A stretch of DNA of 18,681 nucleotides, taken from CAIYWZ01 sp964497925. Its GTDB lineage: Bacteria > Pseudomonadota > Alphaproteobacteria > CAIYWZ01. Under the pieces are notes generated by a model that saw nothing but the letters and a program-made list of their open reading frames with translations, made no database searches and was not told where the DNA came from. This document shows positions 7,729 through 15,675 of the stretch, one piece after another. Position 1 is the first letter of the stretch. The number at the start of each line of letters is the position of its first letter. The stretch is taken from the NCBI GenBank assembly GCA_964497925.1, contig CAZCFE010000020.1, positions 1 to 18,681 of the forward strand. Direction: 5' to 3'. The translations under genes and the position numbers were made by a program.

Positions 7729-8582
7729 GCAAAGACACCTTGAAAAAATCTATCGATTAAAATACTTAAGAAAATAAAAAACAAATAAAATATTGAAATT
7801 CCAAAAACACGTTTGGGTGCGCTTTCTGCCCACTTGAAAATACTGATTGTAAATCCTAAGTTCAACAAAACTGCGCAAATTCCATAAAAATAGCCCCAAA
7901 TTCCATAAAAAACAGGGATCAATGTGACGGGCCAAAGCAAAATGACATAAATAATGCTTTGCTTGATGGTTTCTTGCTTCCCATGGGTGTTTGGAAGCAT
8001 TGGGACATTCACTGTTGCATAATCATCAATCCTGTCAAGGGCAAGCATCCAAAAATGAGGGGGGGTCCATAAGAAAATAATCAAAAATAAAATCAGGCTT
8101 TCAAGGTTGATCGAACCTGATTGCGCAACATATCCAATCATGGGTGGAAAAGCTCCAGCTGCACCTCCAATGACAATGTTTTGGGGAGTCTTTCTTTTTA
8201 AAATCATGGAATAAATACAAATATAGAAAAATATCGTAAAAAATAACAAAAAAGAACTTAAAAAATTAGAAACCATGTAAAGACCAATAATTGATATGAG
8301 CGACAAAAAAAGCCCCAAAATTAAAGCCTGAAATGGTAAAACTTCTCCTGTACAAAGGGCTCTTTTTTGAGTGCGCTTCATGAATGGGTCAATATCTCGG
8401 TCCCACCACATGTTTAAAGCGCCAGATCCCCCTGCCCCAAGCGTGATGGCAAACAAGGCAAGAATGCTGGCGCCAAAAGACAAATGTGTTGGCGCGCAAA
8501 TCATTCCAACAAAAGCTGTAAACACAACCAAGGACATGACTCTTGGCTTAAGTAGAGAAAAGTAAGCGTTAAAAGAGCTCAA
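7725..8582 (-). CDS. ctaB: protoheme IX farnesyltransferase (heme O synthase)
   Basis: This is an integral membrane UbiA-family prenyltransferase that attaches a farnesyl group to heme B to make heme O, the precursor of heme A for the neighbouring oxidase. The first aspartate-rich motif is N57-x-x-x-D61-R-D63-I-D65-PFMKRT, and the second conserved loop is LDRIDDYATVNVPMLP. The substrate-site stretch GGAAGAFPPMIGY is also present. About nine membrane segments are visible. The length of 285 is at the short end of the normal range. The gene overlaps coxA upstream and ctaG downstream by four bases each, so the four genes form one tightly coupled transcript. Confidence 0.95.
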   Translation of the reverse strand: MSSFNAYFSLLKPRVMSLVVFTAFVGMICAPTHLSFGASILALFAITLGAGGSGALNMWWDRDIDPFMKRTQKRALCTGEVLPFQALILGLFLSLISIIGLYMVSNFLSSFLLFFTIFFYICIYSMILKRKTPQNIVIGGAAGAFPPMIGYVAQSGSINLESLILFLIIFLWTPPHFWMLALDRIDDYATVNVPMLPNTHGKQETIKQSIIYVILLWPVTLIPVFYGIWGYFYGICAVLLNLGFTISIFKWAESAPKRVFGISIFYLFFIFLSILIDRFFQGVFA

Positions 8583-10162
8583 TGATTGGTGTCCTTTATC
8601 ACAGGCAGTTCCTCAAATGTATGATAAGGAGGTGGTGATGGAAGTGTCCATTCAAGTGTTGTTGCGCCTTCTCCCCAAGGGTTGTTTGGAGCTTTCTTTC
8701 CTCGTAAAAGTGTATAAGCCACAATCATCAAAAAGATAAGTGTTGAGAAAGCGGTCAAATAAGCTCCAAGAGAGGCAATATGGTTCATGGGTTCAAATGC
8801 CTTAGGGTAATCAGGAATGCGCCTTGGCATGCCGTTATAGCCCACAAAATGCATAGGAATAAAGATCATATTCACCCCAACAAAAAGAACCCAGAAATGA
8901 ATTTTCCCCCATAAATCTGAAAACATTTTCCCGCTGATTTTTGGAAGCCAATAATAAAAGCCACAAAACAACCCAAATACCGCGCCCATAGATAAAACAT
9001 AGTGAAAATGTCCCACAACATAATATGTGTCGTGCATGACAATATTCATGCCGCCATTGGCCAAAACAACCCCTGTAAGCCCCCCTAGCACAAAAACCAC
9101 AATAAACCCTACAGCAAAGAGCATAGGCGTTGGAAAGCGTAAAGATCCGCCCCACATTGTGGCAAGCCAGCTAAAGACTTTAATCCCTGTTGGAACAGCA
9201 ATAATCATGGTTGCGGCTGAAAAATAAACATTGGCCGATGGCTTCATACCAACGGTGAACATATGGTGCGCCCACACAACGCATCCAACAATTCCAATGG
9301 ATAAAATGGCATAAACCATTCCCAAATAACCAAAAACAGGTTTTCTTGAAAAAGTTGCAATAACTTGGCTGATAATTCCAAATGCTGGAAGAATAATCAC
9401 ATAAACTTCAGGGTGACCAAAAAACCAGAATAAATGCTGGAACAAAACAGGGTCCCCTCCCCCACTTGCTTCAAAAAAGGTGGTTCCAAAGTTTCGGTCA
9501 GTTAGCAACATTGTAATGCCCCCTGCCAAAACTGGAATCGTCAAAAGAAGAAGGAAAGAGGCCACCAAAACTGTCCACACAAACAAAGGCATTTTAAATA
9601 AGGTCATACCAGGAGCGCGCATATTAAAAATGGTCACAGCAAAGTTAATTGACCCTAAAATTGATGAAACTCCCGCCAAATGAAGGGCGAAAAGCAAGAA
9701 GTCAACGGCCATGTCAGGGTGCCCTGCAAGGGAGCTTAAGGGGGGGTACATGGTCCAACCGGTCCCTGCTCCTGAACCCACAAAAATAGAGATAACCGCC
9801 ATAATAAGAGATGGGATCATGAACCAAAAGCTGGCATTGTTGAGTCTTGGAAACGCCATATCTGGGGCGCCAATTAAAAGAGGCACAAACCAATTCCCAA
9901 AGCCCCCAAGAAGCCCTGGCATCACAGCGAAAAACACCATAATAAGGCCATGGGCCGTGATTACAACATTATAAAATTGATTGTTGCCACCAAAAACTGT
10001 TCCGCCAGGATGTGACAATTGCATGCGAATCATCACTGAAAAACCCATTCCAACAAGTCCTCCAATGATGGCCAGGATCAGATAAAGAGTTCCAATATCT
10101 TTGTGATTTGTTGAAAGCAGCCAACGTCTCCAACCTTTGGGGGTTCCATGATCTGTGCTCAT
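8579..10162 (-). CDS. ctaD: cytochrome c oxidase subunit I (aa3-type)
   Basis: This is the catalytic heme-copper subunit, reducing O2 with electrons from cytochrome c while pumping protons. Metal ligands are complete: H71 and H387 (heme a), H385 (heme a3), and H250, H299 and H300 (CuB). Y254 of GHPEVY is the residue cross-linked to H250. D-channel D101, E252 and K-channel K328 (TGIKVFSW) mark it as an A1-type proton pump, like the mitochondrial and Paracoccus enzymes. Twelve membrane segments fit the 527 residues. It begins directly at the coxB stop codon with no spacer and overlaps ctaB by four bases. A ctaA/coxC/surf1 set is not in this window. Confidence 0.97.
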   Translation of the reverse strand: MSTDHGTPKGWRRWLLSTNHKDIGTLYLILAIIGGLVGMGFSVMIRMQLSHPGGTVFGGNNQFYNVVITAHGLIMVFFAVMPGLLGGFGNWFVPLLIGAPDMAFPRLNNASFWFMIPSLIMAVISIFVGSGAGTGWTMYPPLSSLAGHPDMAVDFLLFALHLAGVSSILGSINFAVTIFNMRAPGMTLFKMPLFVWTVLVASFLLLLTIPVLAGGITMLLTDRNFGTTFFEASGGGDPVLFQHLFWFFGHPEVYVIILPAFGIISQVIATFSRKPVFGYLGMVYAILSIGIVGCVVWAHHMFTVGMKPSANVYFSAATMIIAVPTGIKVFSWLATMWGGSLRFPTPMLFAVGFIVVFVLGGLTGVVLANGGMNIVMHDTYYVVGHFHYVLSMGAVFGLFCGFYYWLPKISGKMFSDLWGKIHFWVLFVGVNMIFIPMHFVGYNGMPRRIPDYPKAFEPMNHIASLGAYLTAFSTLIFLMIVAYTLLRGKKAPNNPWGEGATTLEWTLPSPPPYHTFEELPVIKDTNH

Positions 10163-10936
10163 TTATTTCACTCCTTGTTTTTGATTTTCAATCCATTTTG
10201 CAAATTCTGATTTGGAGACAACTTGAACGGCAATGGGCATAAAGCCGTGCCCTGCCCCACAAAGCTCGGAGCATTGTCCGTAATAAGTTCCTTCTTTTTT
10301 AATTTTCATCCATGTTTGAGTCAAGCGCCCTGGGACAGTGTCTTTTTTAATGCCAAAAGACGGAACAGCCCAAGCATGGATCACATCGCTGGATGTAAGC
10401 AGAACTTCAATCACCGTGTCCACTGGCACAACCAAAGGCTTATCCACAGCTAAAAGCCTTGGCTGACCTGGTTTTAAATCCGCATCTTTAATGATATAGC
10501 TGTCGTATCCAATTTTGGTTCCAGGGTATTCATAGGACCAATACCACTGATGCCCCACAACTTTAACTGTTAGATCAGACTTTGGCACATGGTCCATAAA
10601 ATACATGATTTTAAACGAAGGAATTCCAATAATCACCAGAATCACAACTGGAATTAATGTCCATATAATTTCAAGGGGAACATTATGGGCTGTTTTAGAA
10701 GGGACTGCATTTTTTTTCTCTCGAAATTTTAAAATAATAAAAAATAGCGCGGCAAAAACAAAAAAAGCAATGAAAAATGAAACAACCATCAAAAAATCAT
10801 GAAAATCTTTTAGTTTTTCCATCACTGGTGTTGCAGGAGTTTGAAAATACAATGCCCACGGTTCAGGCTGGTCCCCAAATAAAGAAATATTCGAAAAAAT
10901 CACCCCTAAAAACGCCGCTAAACAACCAACATGCAT
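10163..10936 (-). CDS. ctaC: cytochrome c oxidase subunit II
   Basis: This subunit carries the CuA centre, accepts electrons from cytochrome c in the periplasm and passes them to subunit I. A hydrophobic N-terminal signal segment is followed by two membrane helices (about residues 47-70 and 88-110) and the aromatic relay GHQWYWSYEYP (129-139). The cupredoxin domain holds the full CuA set H187, C222, E224, C226, H230 and M233. The length of 257 is normal, and no fused cytochrome c domain is present, so this is aa3 and not caa3. It is the first gene of the coxB-coxA-ctaB-ctaG unit. AAGGA lies about ten bases before the ATG, and a sigma70-like promoter lies upstream. Confidence 0.96.
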   Translation of the reverse strand: MHVGCLAAFLGVIFSNISLFGDQPEPWALYFQTPATPVMEKLKDFHDFLMVVSFFIAFFVFAALFFIILKFREKKNAVPSKTAHNVPLEIIWTLIPVVILVIIGIPSFKIMYFMDHVPKSDLTVKVVGHQWYWSYEYPGTKIGYDSYIIKDADLKPGQPRLLAVDKPLVVPVDTVIEVLLTSSDVIHAWAVPSFGIKKDTVPGRLTQTWMKIKKEGTYYGQCSELCGAGHGFMPIAVQVVSKSEFAKWIENQKQGVK

Positions 10937-10965
10937 CCCAAAATCCTTATTTTGATTCTTAAAAT

Positions 10966-10994
10966 TTTATACCCACAAAGTATACCGGTGTTAA
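10966..10994 (-). promoter_or_regulatory. promoter of the coxB-coxA-ctaB-ctaG operon
   Basis: On the minus strand TTAACA (10989-10994) and TATAAA (10966-10971) are 17 bp apart, with the -10 box about 30 bases before the coxB ATG. It is one mismatch per box from the sigma70 consensus and is the best promoter match in this divergent intergenic region. Confidence 0.5.
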
Positions 10995-11054
10995 AAGAAA
11001 AAAGAAACCGTTTTTATCGCCCCTTTCCCTTTTGATTAATTTTTAAAAAAGCTC

Positions 11055-11083
11055 TTGAAATTAAATTTCATTGCTTTTATATA
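11055..11083 (+). promoter_or_regulatory. promoter of first F-box-like copy
   Basis: TTGAAA (11055-11060) and TATATA (11078-11083) are 17 bp apart, and the spacer starts TTAAAT. The leader to the ATG at 11140 is about 50 bases. The same box with the same spacing occurs in front of the duplicate gene and, with variations, in front of three other secreted-protein genes. Confidence 0.55.
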
Positions 11084-11139
11084 ACAGCTAAGCCAAGAGA
11101 TCTTGTATATTCAACCCCAAGAAAAGGAATACCGTTACC

Positions 11140-12315
11140 ATGAAAAACAAAATACATTTAATTGCCGCCATCATCATATCACTTACTTCATCAAATGCAC
11201 ATGCGATGGGGAGTGAGCTTTTAACAGCAGCAGATGTCAATCAAGCGCAAGCAGGGGGAAATGAGAGGTCTTTTCACCCAAATGAGGAGTCTTTTGATCT
11301 ATATGTCCCTCTTGATTACAATATAGCTTGCCGCATCATGAGTTTTTTAAACACACAAGAAGCTTCCAGGATGGCAGCAACTTCAAGGTCAAATTGGGAA
11401 ACATATGAACGACTATTTCCAGGTTTGATATTAGATGTACGTGTTGGTTATAATGATTATGTGGAAAGATTTAAGGGGGCGAAGATGTTTTCTCATGACC
11501 ACCCTTTTGTCAGCGAAAGATTTGTGCAAGAGATGTTTAAGAGATATCCAACGCTTAAAGATCCATCTGTGCTGCAAACCGTTAAAGGGTTTTTTAAAAA
11601 ACAACTGGCAAAAGAAAACCCGGATTTAGATACTTTGACTCAAATCATCACCCGACACTATAGTGTTTTTTGCACAATTATGGATGAGCAACACATAGAA
11701 GGATTTGATAGGATAGAACCACAGTTGAGGCCGTATGTGAACCTTCGTGAACAACTTCGTGTTAATGTTAATGACTCACTCAATATTTTAAACGGCGTCC
11801 CCCAAATGAATTTAAAGGCGTTTGGATATATGGTGATTGCATCATCTCATGCTGACGATTATAGCAGAGTATCCGCGGCAGGAGCTTTGGTGAAGTATTG
11901 GGGGAAGTATAAAAATTAAGCAGCGCAAGCTTGCTTGGCGATAGCACAGGATGCTACTGTGTATGGTTCTGATAGAATATTCGCCGTAAGAGCTTTTGCG
12001 AGGCTTGGGGATGCGTATAAACCTCAAATGGCTCAGGCTTGGTTGGCGATAGGACAAGATGCTACTGTGAATTCTTATTACAGAATAAGCGCCGCAGAAG
12101 CTTTATTTGAACTTGGGGATGCGTATAAACCTGAAATGGCTCAGGTTTTGTGTTCGATAGCACAGAATGCTACTGATTCTCGTGACAGAATATGCGCTGC
12201 AAGAGCTTTGGCGAAGCTGGGGGGGGATTATAAAAATCAAGCCATCACAATCTTTGAATCTATGAAACAAACTCAGGGCGTTATAAATTTATTAACAGAG
12301 CTTAGAAACAGCTAA
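11140..12315 (+). pseudogene. secreted F-box-like / HEAT-like repeat protein, interrupted by an in-frame TAA
   Basis: The protein starts with a Sec signal peptide (ending SSNAHA, cleavage near residue 22). Residues about 57-92 have the spacing of an F-box (CRIMSFLNTQEASRMAATSRSNW). A conserved core follows (106-197), then HEAT-like units of 35-37 residues. At 11917-11919 a TAA ends the frame after 259 residues. The same frame stays open and homologous to the paralog for another 396 bases, to the TAA at 12313-12315. Alignment to the paralog puts the TAA opposite CAA (GEYKPQ against GKYKN-stop), so one C-to-T change explains it. Downstream translation would need a TTG start at 11935 with no clear ribosome site. 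Either the gene is dead, or a 259-residue form lacking nearly all HEAT-like units is made. A sequencing error is also possible. Confidence 0.75.
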
Positions 12316-12333
12316 TCACCAAAGGCAGATTTT

Positions 12334-12366
12334 ACCAGGGCTAACGCCCTTTGGAATGACAAGGGG
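12334..12366 (+). repeat. 3' half-element of the dispersed hairpin repeat
   Basis: Nineteen bases after the gene end, ACCAGGGCTAACGCCCTTTGGAATGACAAGG-like sequence matches the right half of the repeat elements at 15676-16055 and 17838-18681. The stem GGGC/GCCC is kept. Its place just after a stop codon fits a terminator or mRNA 3'-end structure, though the T-tail is poor. Confidence 0.6.
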
Positions 12367-12427
12367 GGATCCTCCTCCTTGTCACCCTCATTTACGGCCT
12401 GTGCCCGCTTAACCTTAAAAAAAGCTC

Positions 12428-12456
12428 TTGAAATTAAATTCGACCTCCCTTATATA
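12428..12456 (+). promoter_or_regulatory. promoter of second F-box-like copy
   Basis: TTGAAA (12428-12433) and TATATA (12451-12456) are separated by 17 bp, as in the first copy. The first 7 spacer bases are identical and the remainder has diverged, so the two boxes were kept while the spacer drifted. This supports the boxes being functional and also places the true gene start downstream, at 12514. Confidence 0.6.
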
Positions 12457-12513
12457 ACAGCTAAGCCAAGAGATCTTGCATATTCAACCCCAAGAACAAG
12501 GAACACAGTTACC

Positions 12514-13803
12514 ATGAAAAAGAAATTACATTTAATTGCCGCCATCATCATATCACTTACTTCATCAAATGCACATGCGATGGAGAGTGATCTTTTAATA
12601 GAAGCAGATGCTCGTCAAGCGCAAACAGGGGGGAATTACCGGCGTGTTAATCCAGATGTATTTTCTAATGATGATATATTTTGCATCATTATGAGTTTTT
12701 TAAACATACAAGAAGCTTCCAATATGGCAGCAACTTCAAGGTCAAATTGGAAAATATATGAACATCGATTTCCGGGATTAAAATTAAGTCCGCGTATCGG
12801 TCTTAATGATTATGTGGAAAGATTTAAGGGGAGGAAGATGTTTTCTCATGATCACCCTTTTGTCAGCGAAAGATTTGTGCAGGAGATGTTTAAGAGATAT
12901 CCAACGCTCAAGGATCCATCTGTGCTGCAAACCGTTAAAGGGTTTTTTAAAAAACAACTGGCAAAAGAAAACCCGGATTTAGATACTTTGACTCAAATCA
13001 TCACCCGACACTATAGTGTTTTTTGCACAATTATGGATGAGCAACACATAGAAGGATTTGATAAAATAGAACCACAGTTGAGGCCTTATATGGATCTTTA
13101 TGCACAATTGAAATCAAATGTGAATACCCCTAATCAAGACTTAAGAAGTATCGTAACATATCTTCAAGAAAATCAAAGGGATTTAAAAGCATTTGGATAT
13201 ATGATGATAGCACAGGATTCTACTGTGAATGGTTATGAGAGAATAGACGCTGCAGAATATTTGGCGGAGCTTGGGGGTGAGTATAAACCTCAAATAGCTC
13301 AGGCTTGGTTGGCGATAGCACGGGCTGCTAATGCGGGTTTTAGTGACAGAGTAGACGCCGCAGAAGCTTTGGCGAATCTTGGGGGTGCGTATAAACCTGA
13401 AATAGCTCAGATTTTGTGTACGATAGGAATAGCATCTGGGAATTGTTATAGCAGAGTACGCGCCTTAAAAATTTTGGCGAAGCTTGGGGGTGCGTATAAA
13501 CCTCAAATGGCTCAGATTTTTTTGGCGATAGCACAGAATGCTGCTGAGCGTGTTGAGGACAGAAGAGACGCCGCAAGATCTTTGGTGAAGCTTGATGAGG
13601 GTGCGTATAAACCTCAAATGGCTCAGATTTTTTTTGCAATAGCACAGGATGCTCCTGATTCTCGTGACAGAGTATGCGCTGCAAGATTTTTGGCGGAACT
13701 TGGGGGGGATTATACAAATCAGGCCATTACAGCCCTTCAAACTATGGAGCAAACTTGGGGCGTTATAAAATTATTAAAAACCCTTAGAGAGACTAATCAC
13801 TAA
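12514..13803 (+). CDS. secreted protein with F-box-like segment and HEAT-like repeats
   Basis: I chose ATG 12514 (429 residues). It reproduces the paralog's signal peptide and has AAGGA upstream, while the longer frame from 12379 would run through the promoter and leader. Residues 1-22 are a Sec signal peptide (SSNAHA). Residues about 50-83 show an F-box-like pattern (I-x-x-IMSFLN-x-QEAS-x-MAATSRSNW). Residues 99-192 are a conserved core of unknown fold. Residues about 228-405 hold five units of 35-37 residues with the signature R-x-x-AA-x-x-L-x-x-LGG-x-YKPQ-x-AQ-x-x-x-AIA, close to PBS-lyase/EZ-type HEAT repeats. F-box proteins of intracellular bacteria are known to enter host ubiquitin ligase complexes. 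Such a role here is inference, and a Sec signal alone does not deliver a protein to a host. F-box assignment about 0.5; HEAT-like about 0.7. Confidence 0.8.
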   Translation: MKKKLHLIAAIIISLTSSNAHAMESDLLIEADARQAQTGGNYRRVNPDVFSNDDIFCIIMSFLNIQEASNMAATSRSNWKIYEHRFPGLKLSPRIGLNDYVERFKGRKMFSHDHPFVSERFVQEMFKRYPTLKDPSVLQTVKGFFKKQLAKENPDLDTLTQIITRHYSVFCTIMDEQHIEGFDKIEPQLRPYMDLYAQLKSNVNTPNQDLRSIVTYLQENQRDLKAFGYMMIAQDSTVNGYERIDAAEYLAELGGEYKPQIAQAWLAIARAANAGFSDRVDAAEALANLGGAYKPEIAQILCTIGIASGNCYSRVRALKILAKLGGAYKPQMAQIFLAIAQNAAERVEDRRDAARSLVKLDEGAYKPQMAQIFFAIAQDAPDSRDRVCAARFLAELGGDYTNQAITALQTMEQTWGVIKLLKTLRETNH

Positions 13804-13814
13804 AGGCAGATTTT

Positions 13815-13850
13815 ACCAGGGCTAAGGCCCTTTGGAATGACAAGGGGGGG
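13815..13850 (+). repeat. 3' half-element of the dispersed hairpin repeat, second copy
   Basis: Eleven bases after the gene end the same half-element occurs as after the first copy. Its stem is GGGC-TAAG-GCCC where the first has GGGC-TAAC-GCCC. It was carried along in the tandem duplication. Confidence 0.6.
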
Positions 13851-13934
13851 ATTTTCCTCCTTGCCAACTTCCGTGTTGATAATTATGCTCATACGATAAG
13901 CTGATTTTTAAGCATAAAAAAGACCTTTAGGTTT

Positions 13935-13973
13935 GCAATAACTTCAAGGTCAAATTGGGAAATATATAAAAGA
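13935..13973 (+). pseudogene. relic of a third F-box-like gene copy
   Basis: About 39 bases match the F-box-like coding segment of both paralogs (AACTTCAAGGTCAAATTGG and its flanks; compare 11371-11409 and 12728-12766), with only a few changes. They are out of any gene context. The rest of that copy is gone. This fits a decayed or recombined third tandem copy. Confidence 0.55.
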
Positions 13974-13977
13974 TGAT

Positions 13978-14006
13978 AAGTGGTGTGTTTTACCGCACCA
14001 CTTTTA
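13978..14006 (+). terminator. bidirectional hairpin terminator between convergent genes
   Basis: The stem AAGTGGTGTG / CGCACCACTT (10 bp with one G-T pair) has a 6-base loop (TTTTAC). TTTT overlaps the end of the 3' arm on the plus strand, and an A/T-rich run lies on the other side. It lies between the plus-strand F-box-like gene and the minus-strand gene ending at 14012, so it can serve both. Confidence 0.6.
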
Positions 14007-14011
14007 GCCAG

Positions 14012-14536
14012 TTAGTTGTGAGGCCAAGGATATCTACGTTTTTTGCTGTTTCCATAAAATGTCATTTCTTCCTCTGATGTTGGGGAGGTGTAAAAAGGAT
14101 TCTCTGAGCTATTTTTGGGTGTTTGTGGGCTTAATTTGGCCTGTATTTCTTCAAAAGCAGATGGGGTGCCAAGAAGGCCAGAGAAATGCTGAAGGCTTAT
14201 TTTTAGGTCAGAGTTAATGATTGCTCCCTTTGTTTTTGTCATGACGGATTCATATCTTCTGGTATCTCCCATTGCTTTTAAAAGCATGGCAATTTTTAAG
14301 GCTTCTTTTAATGAGCATTCCTTACGTTTACTTACAAAAAACATAAATCCAAGGTATTTTTGATAACTTTCCCCGCCATCTCTAAGCCTGCTTGCAACAT
14401 GGCCAAGGATTTCAGAGTTGCTGAACGATTCTATGCTCGGAGGTGCGTTTTCATTTGTTACAACTTCATCAGAAGATGCTTTAATTTGAAGTGAAAGTAA
14501 AAGTCCTAAAATTGGTAATAATTTTAATTTTCTCAT
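14012..14536 (-). CDS. small Sec-exported protein, function unknown
   Basis: I do not recognise this 174-residue protein. It has a signal peptide (MRKLKLLPILGLLLSLQIKAS, then SDE). A helical middle with alternating leucines follows (SLKEALKIAMLLKAMGDTRRYESVM). The C-terminal third is rich in P, S, T, N and charged residues (residues about 135-174, ending KKRRYPWPHN) and is probably disordered. AGGA lies about ten bases before the ATG. Downstream is a shared terminator with the convergent F-box-like gene, and upstream is a divergent region with a promoter like those of the other secreted proteins. Probably periplasmic or secreted; no function assigned. Confidence 0.65.
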   Translation of the reverse strand: MRKLKLLPILGLLLSLQIKASSDEVVTNENAPPSIESFSNSEILGHVASRLRDGGESYQKYLGFMFFVSKRKECSLKEALKIAMLLKAMGDTRRYESVMTKTKGAIINSDLKISLQHFSGLLGTPSAFEEIQAKLSPQTPKNSSENPFYTSPTSEEEMTFYGNSKKRRYPWPHN

Positions 14537-14592
14537 AATTTTGATTCCTGTTTTTTATTAAAAAATTGATTGTATATTTCTTTTTATGTTGT

Positions 14593-14621
14593 AATATAAA
14601 TAAAAATATCTTTAAATTCAA
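14593..14621 (-). promoter_or_regulatory. promoter of the small secreted protein gene
   Basis: On the minus strand TTGAAT (14616-14621) and TATATT (14593-14598) are 17 bp apart, and the spacer starts TTAAAG. The -10 box lies 56 bases before the ATG at 14536. It has the same layout as the promoters of the F-box-like genes. The region is very AT-rich, so a chance match is possible. Confidence 0.45.
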
Positions 14622-14803
14622 TCTTAAAATTAAATAAAATTATCTATTGAATTTTATACATACTGTCCCCATATTATAAATATGAAAACAAAAAAGCCAT
14701 GGCAAAATGCTTAATTGTTTACCTTTATTCAATATTGAAGAAATAAAATTAAAAGAGTGTTTACACTTAAAAAGTGAATTAATTTAAAAATGAGGAAAGA
14801 CGC

Positions 14804-15664
14804 ATGAAAAAATATTTATTAATAGCACTGTTGATTAGCACGAATTGTGTTTTGGGCACAAATTTTCTTGAAATTGGGCATGGAAAAAGAAGTTCTGAAT
14901 TTTTGGAGGAACATAATTCTCGAGAAAAAATAAAAAAAGCACGAGTATCAGTTGAGACGGAAATGGAGGAGCTTTATGAAACAGAATCTAAATACCAATC
15001 GTTTCGTATGCTTGAAAAGCTGAAATCTTGGATTAAAAAGGGTAAATGTGATAAACAAAAAGGAATAGAAATTTATTCAAGAATTGTTCATGAGACAAGT
15101 TTTTGCGCTCAAACCAGATATGCAGCTTGTCTTGATATGATTGAGTTTTTTCCTCAATCGCAACATGAAATAGCAAGAAACTTACTTTCTATTCTTGAAG
15201 ACTCAAATGCTTATACGGGTCATCAAATTTTGGCCGCGCAAACCTTAATCGAGCGGTTTAAAGACAATTTTTTCATGCAAGTTTTCAAAAAGCGCGCTGT
15301 GAAATTCCTAGACAAAACCCAAGAAATTTCAAACTACATTGATTTTATGAGCATTATGGATATTTTTTTAAAGCATGGGATTTATACACACGAAAATGTT
15401 ATTAATAAAATAGTTTCGCATGATTTTTCCAAAGAATTTCTTTATGAACAATGTGAAATTGTTGAATATCTCTTGAAAAACATATTGCTCTCGCGTCACC
15501 CTCGTAAACAAGAGTTGTTAGAGGAAATTTTTCAGATGACTCAGACAATCTATGATGAAGAATCAGAAAGATTAAAGGGTGTGAATTTAGACTTAGAAGG
15601 AGATGGGCGGGCACTTTCAATTGCAAGAGAGATTTTAGAGTCGGCTTCGTCTTGGCCTAGATAA
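14804..15664 (+). CDS. Sec-exported alpha-helical protein, function unknown
   Basis: I do not recognise this 286-residue protein. A signal peptide (MKKYLLIALLISTNCVLGT) is followed by a charged stretch (residues about 28-60) and an all-helical body. Two stretches (RYAACLDMIEFFPQSQHEIARNLLSIL and GHQILAAQTLIERF) have the R/H-x-x-AA-x-x-L spacing seen in HEAT-like units, as in the F-box-like genes next door. They are too few and irregular to call a repeat domain. A Shine-Dalgarno (GAGGAAAG) lies just upstream of the ATG. The upstream promoter is unclear: TTTACA (from 14760) with TTTAAA 17 bp later is possible but weak. The gene ends 12 bases before the first repeat array. Confidence 0.7.
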   Translation: MKKYLLIALLISTNCVLGTNFLEIGHGKRSSEFLEEHNSREKIKKARVSVETEMEELYETESKYQSFRMLEKLKSWIKKGKCDKQKGIEIYSRIVHETSFCAQTRYAACLDMIEFFPQSQHEIARNLLSILEDSNAYTGHQILAAQTLIERFKDNFFMQVFKKRAVKFLDKTQEISNYIDFMSIMDIFLKHGIYTHENVINKIVSHDFSKEFLYEQCEIVEYLLKNILLSRHPRKQELLEEIFQMTQTIYDEESERLKGVNLDLEGDGRALSIAREILESASSWPR

Positions 15665-15675
15665 CACGAAATTGG

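Larger units (their letters stand above)
11049..13850 (+). repeat. tandem duplication of promoter + secreted F-box-like gene + 3' UTR
   Basis: Two direct copies lie head to tail, at about 11049-12366 and about 12422-13850. Matching parts are the promoter and leader (11049-11128 against 12422-12502), the signal peptide, a 282-bp core (11455-11736 against 12808-13089, with nine differences that I count), the HEAT-like repeats and the 3' UTR with its half-element. The copies differ in the number of HEAT-like repeats and in the N-terminal mature region. Confidence 0.85.

Noticed and set aside
11935..12315. An independent 126-residue gene after the TAA in the first F-box-like copy
   Set aside because: It would start at a TTG inside a repeat unit without a ribosome site, and it is the in-frame continuation of the upstream gene.
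12379..12513. A longer N-terminus for the second F-box-like gene starting at 12379
   Set aside because: The extra 45 codons cover the duplicated promoter and leader and would precede a signal peptide. The homologous start is 12514.
14764..14776. Palindrome CACTTAAAAAGTG before the gene at 14804
   Set aside because: It is short and in a very AT-rich region. An operator cannot be supported without other copies.
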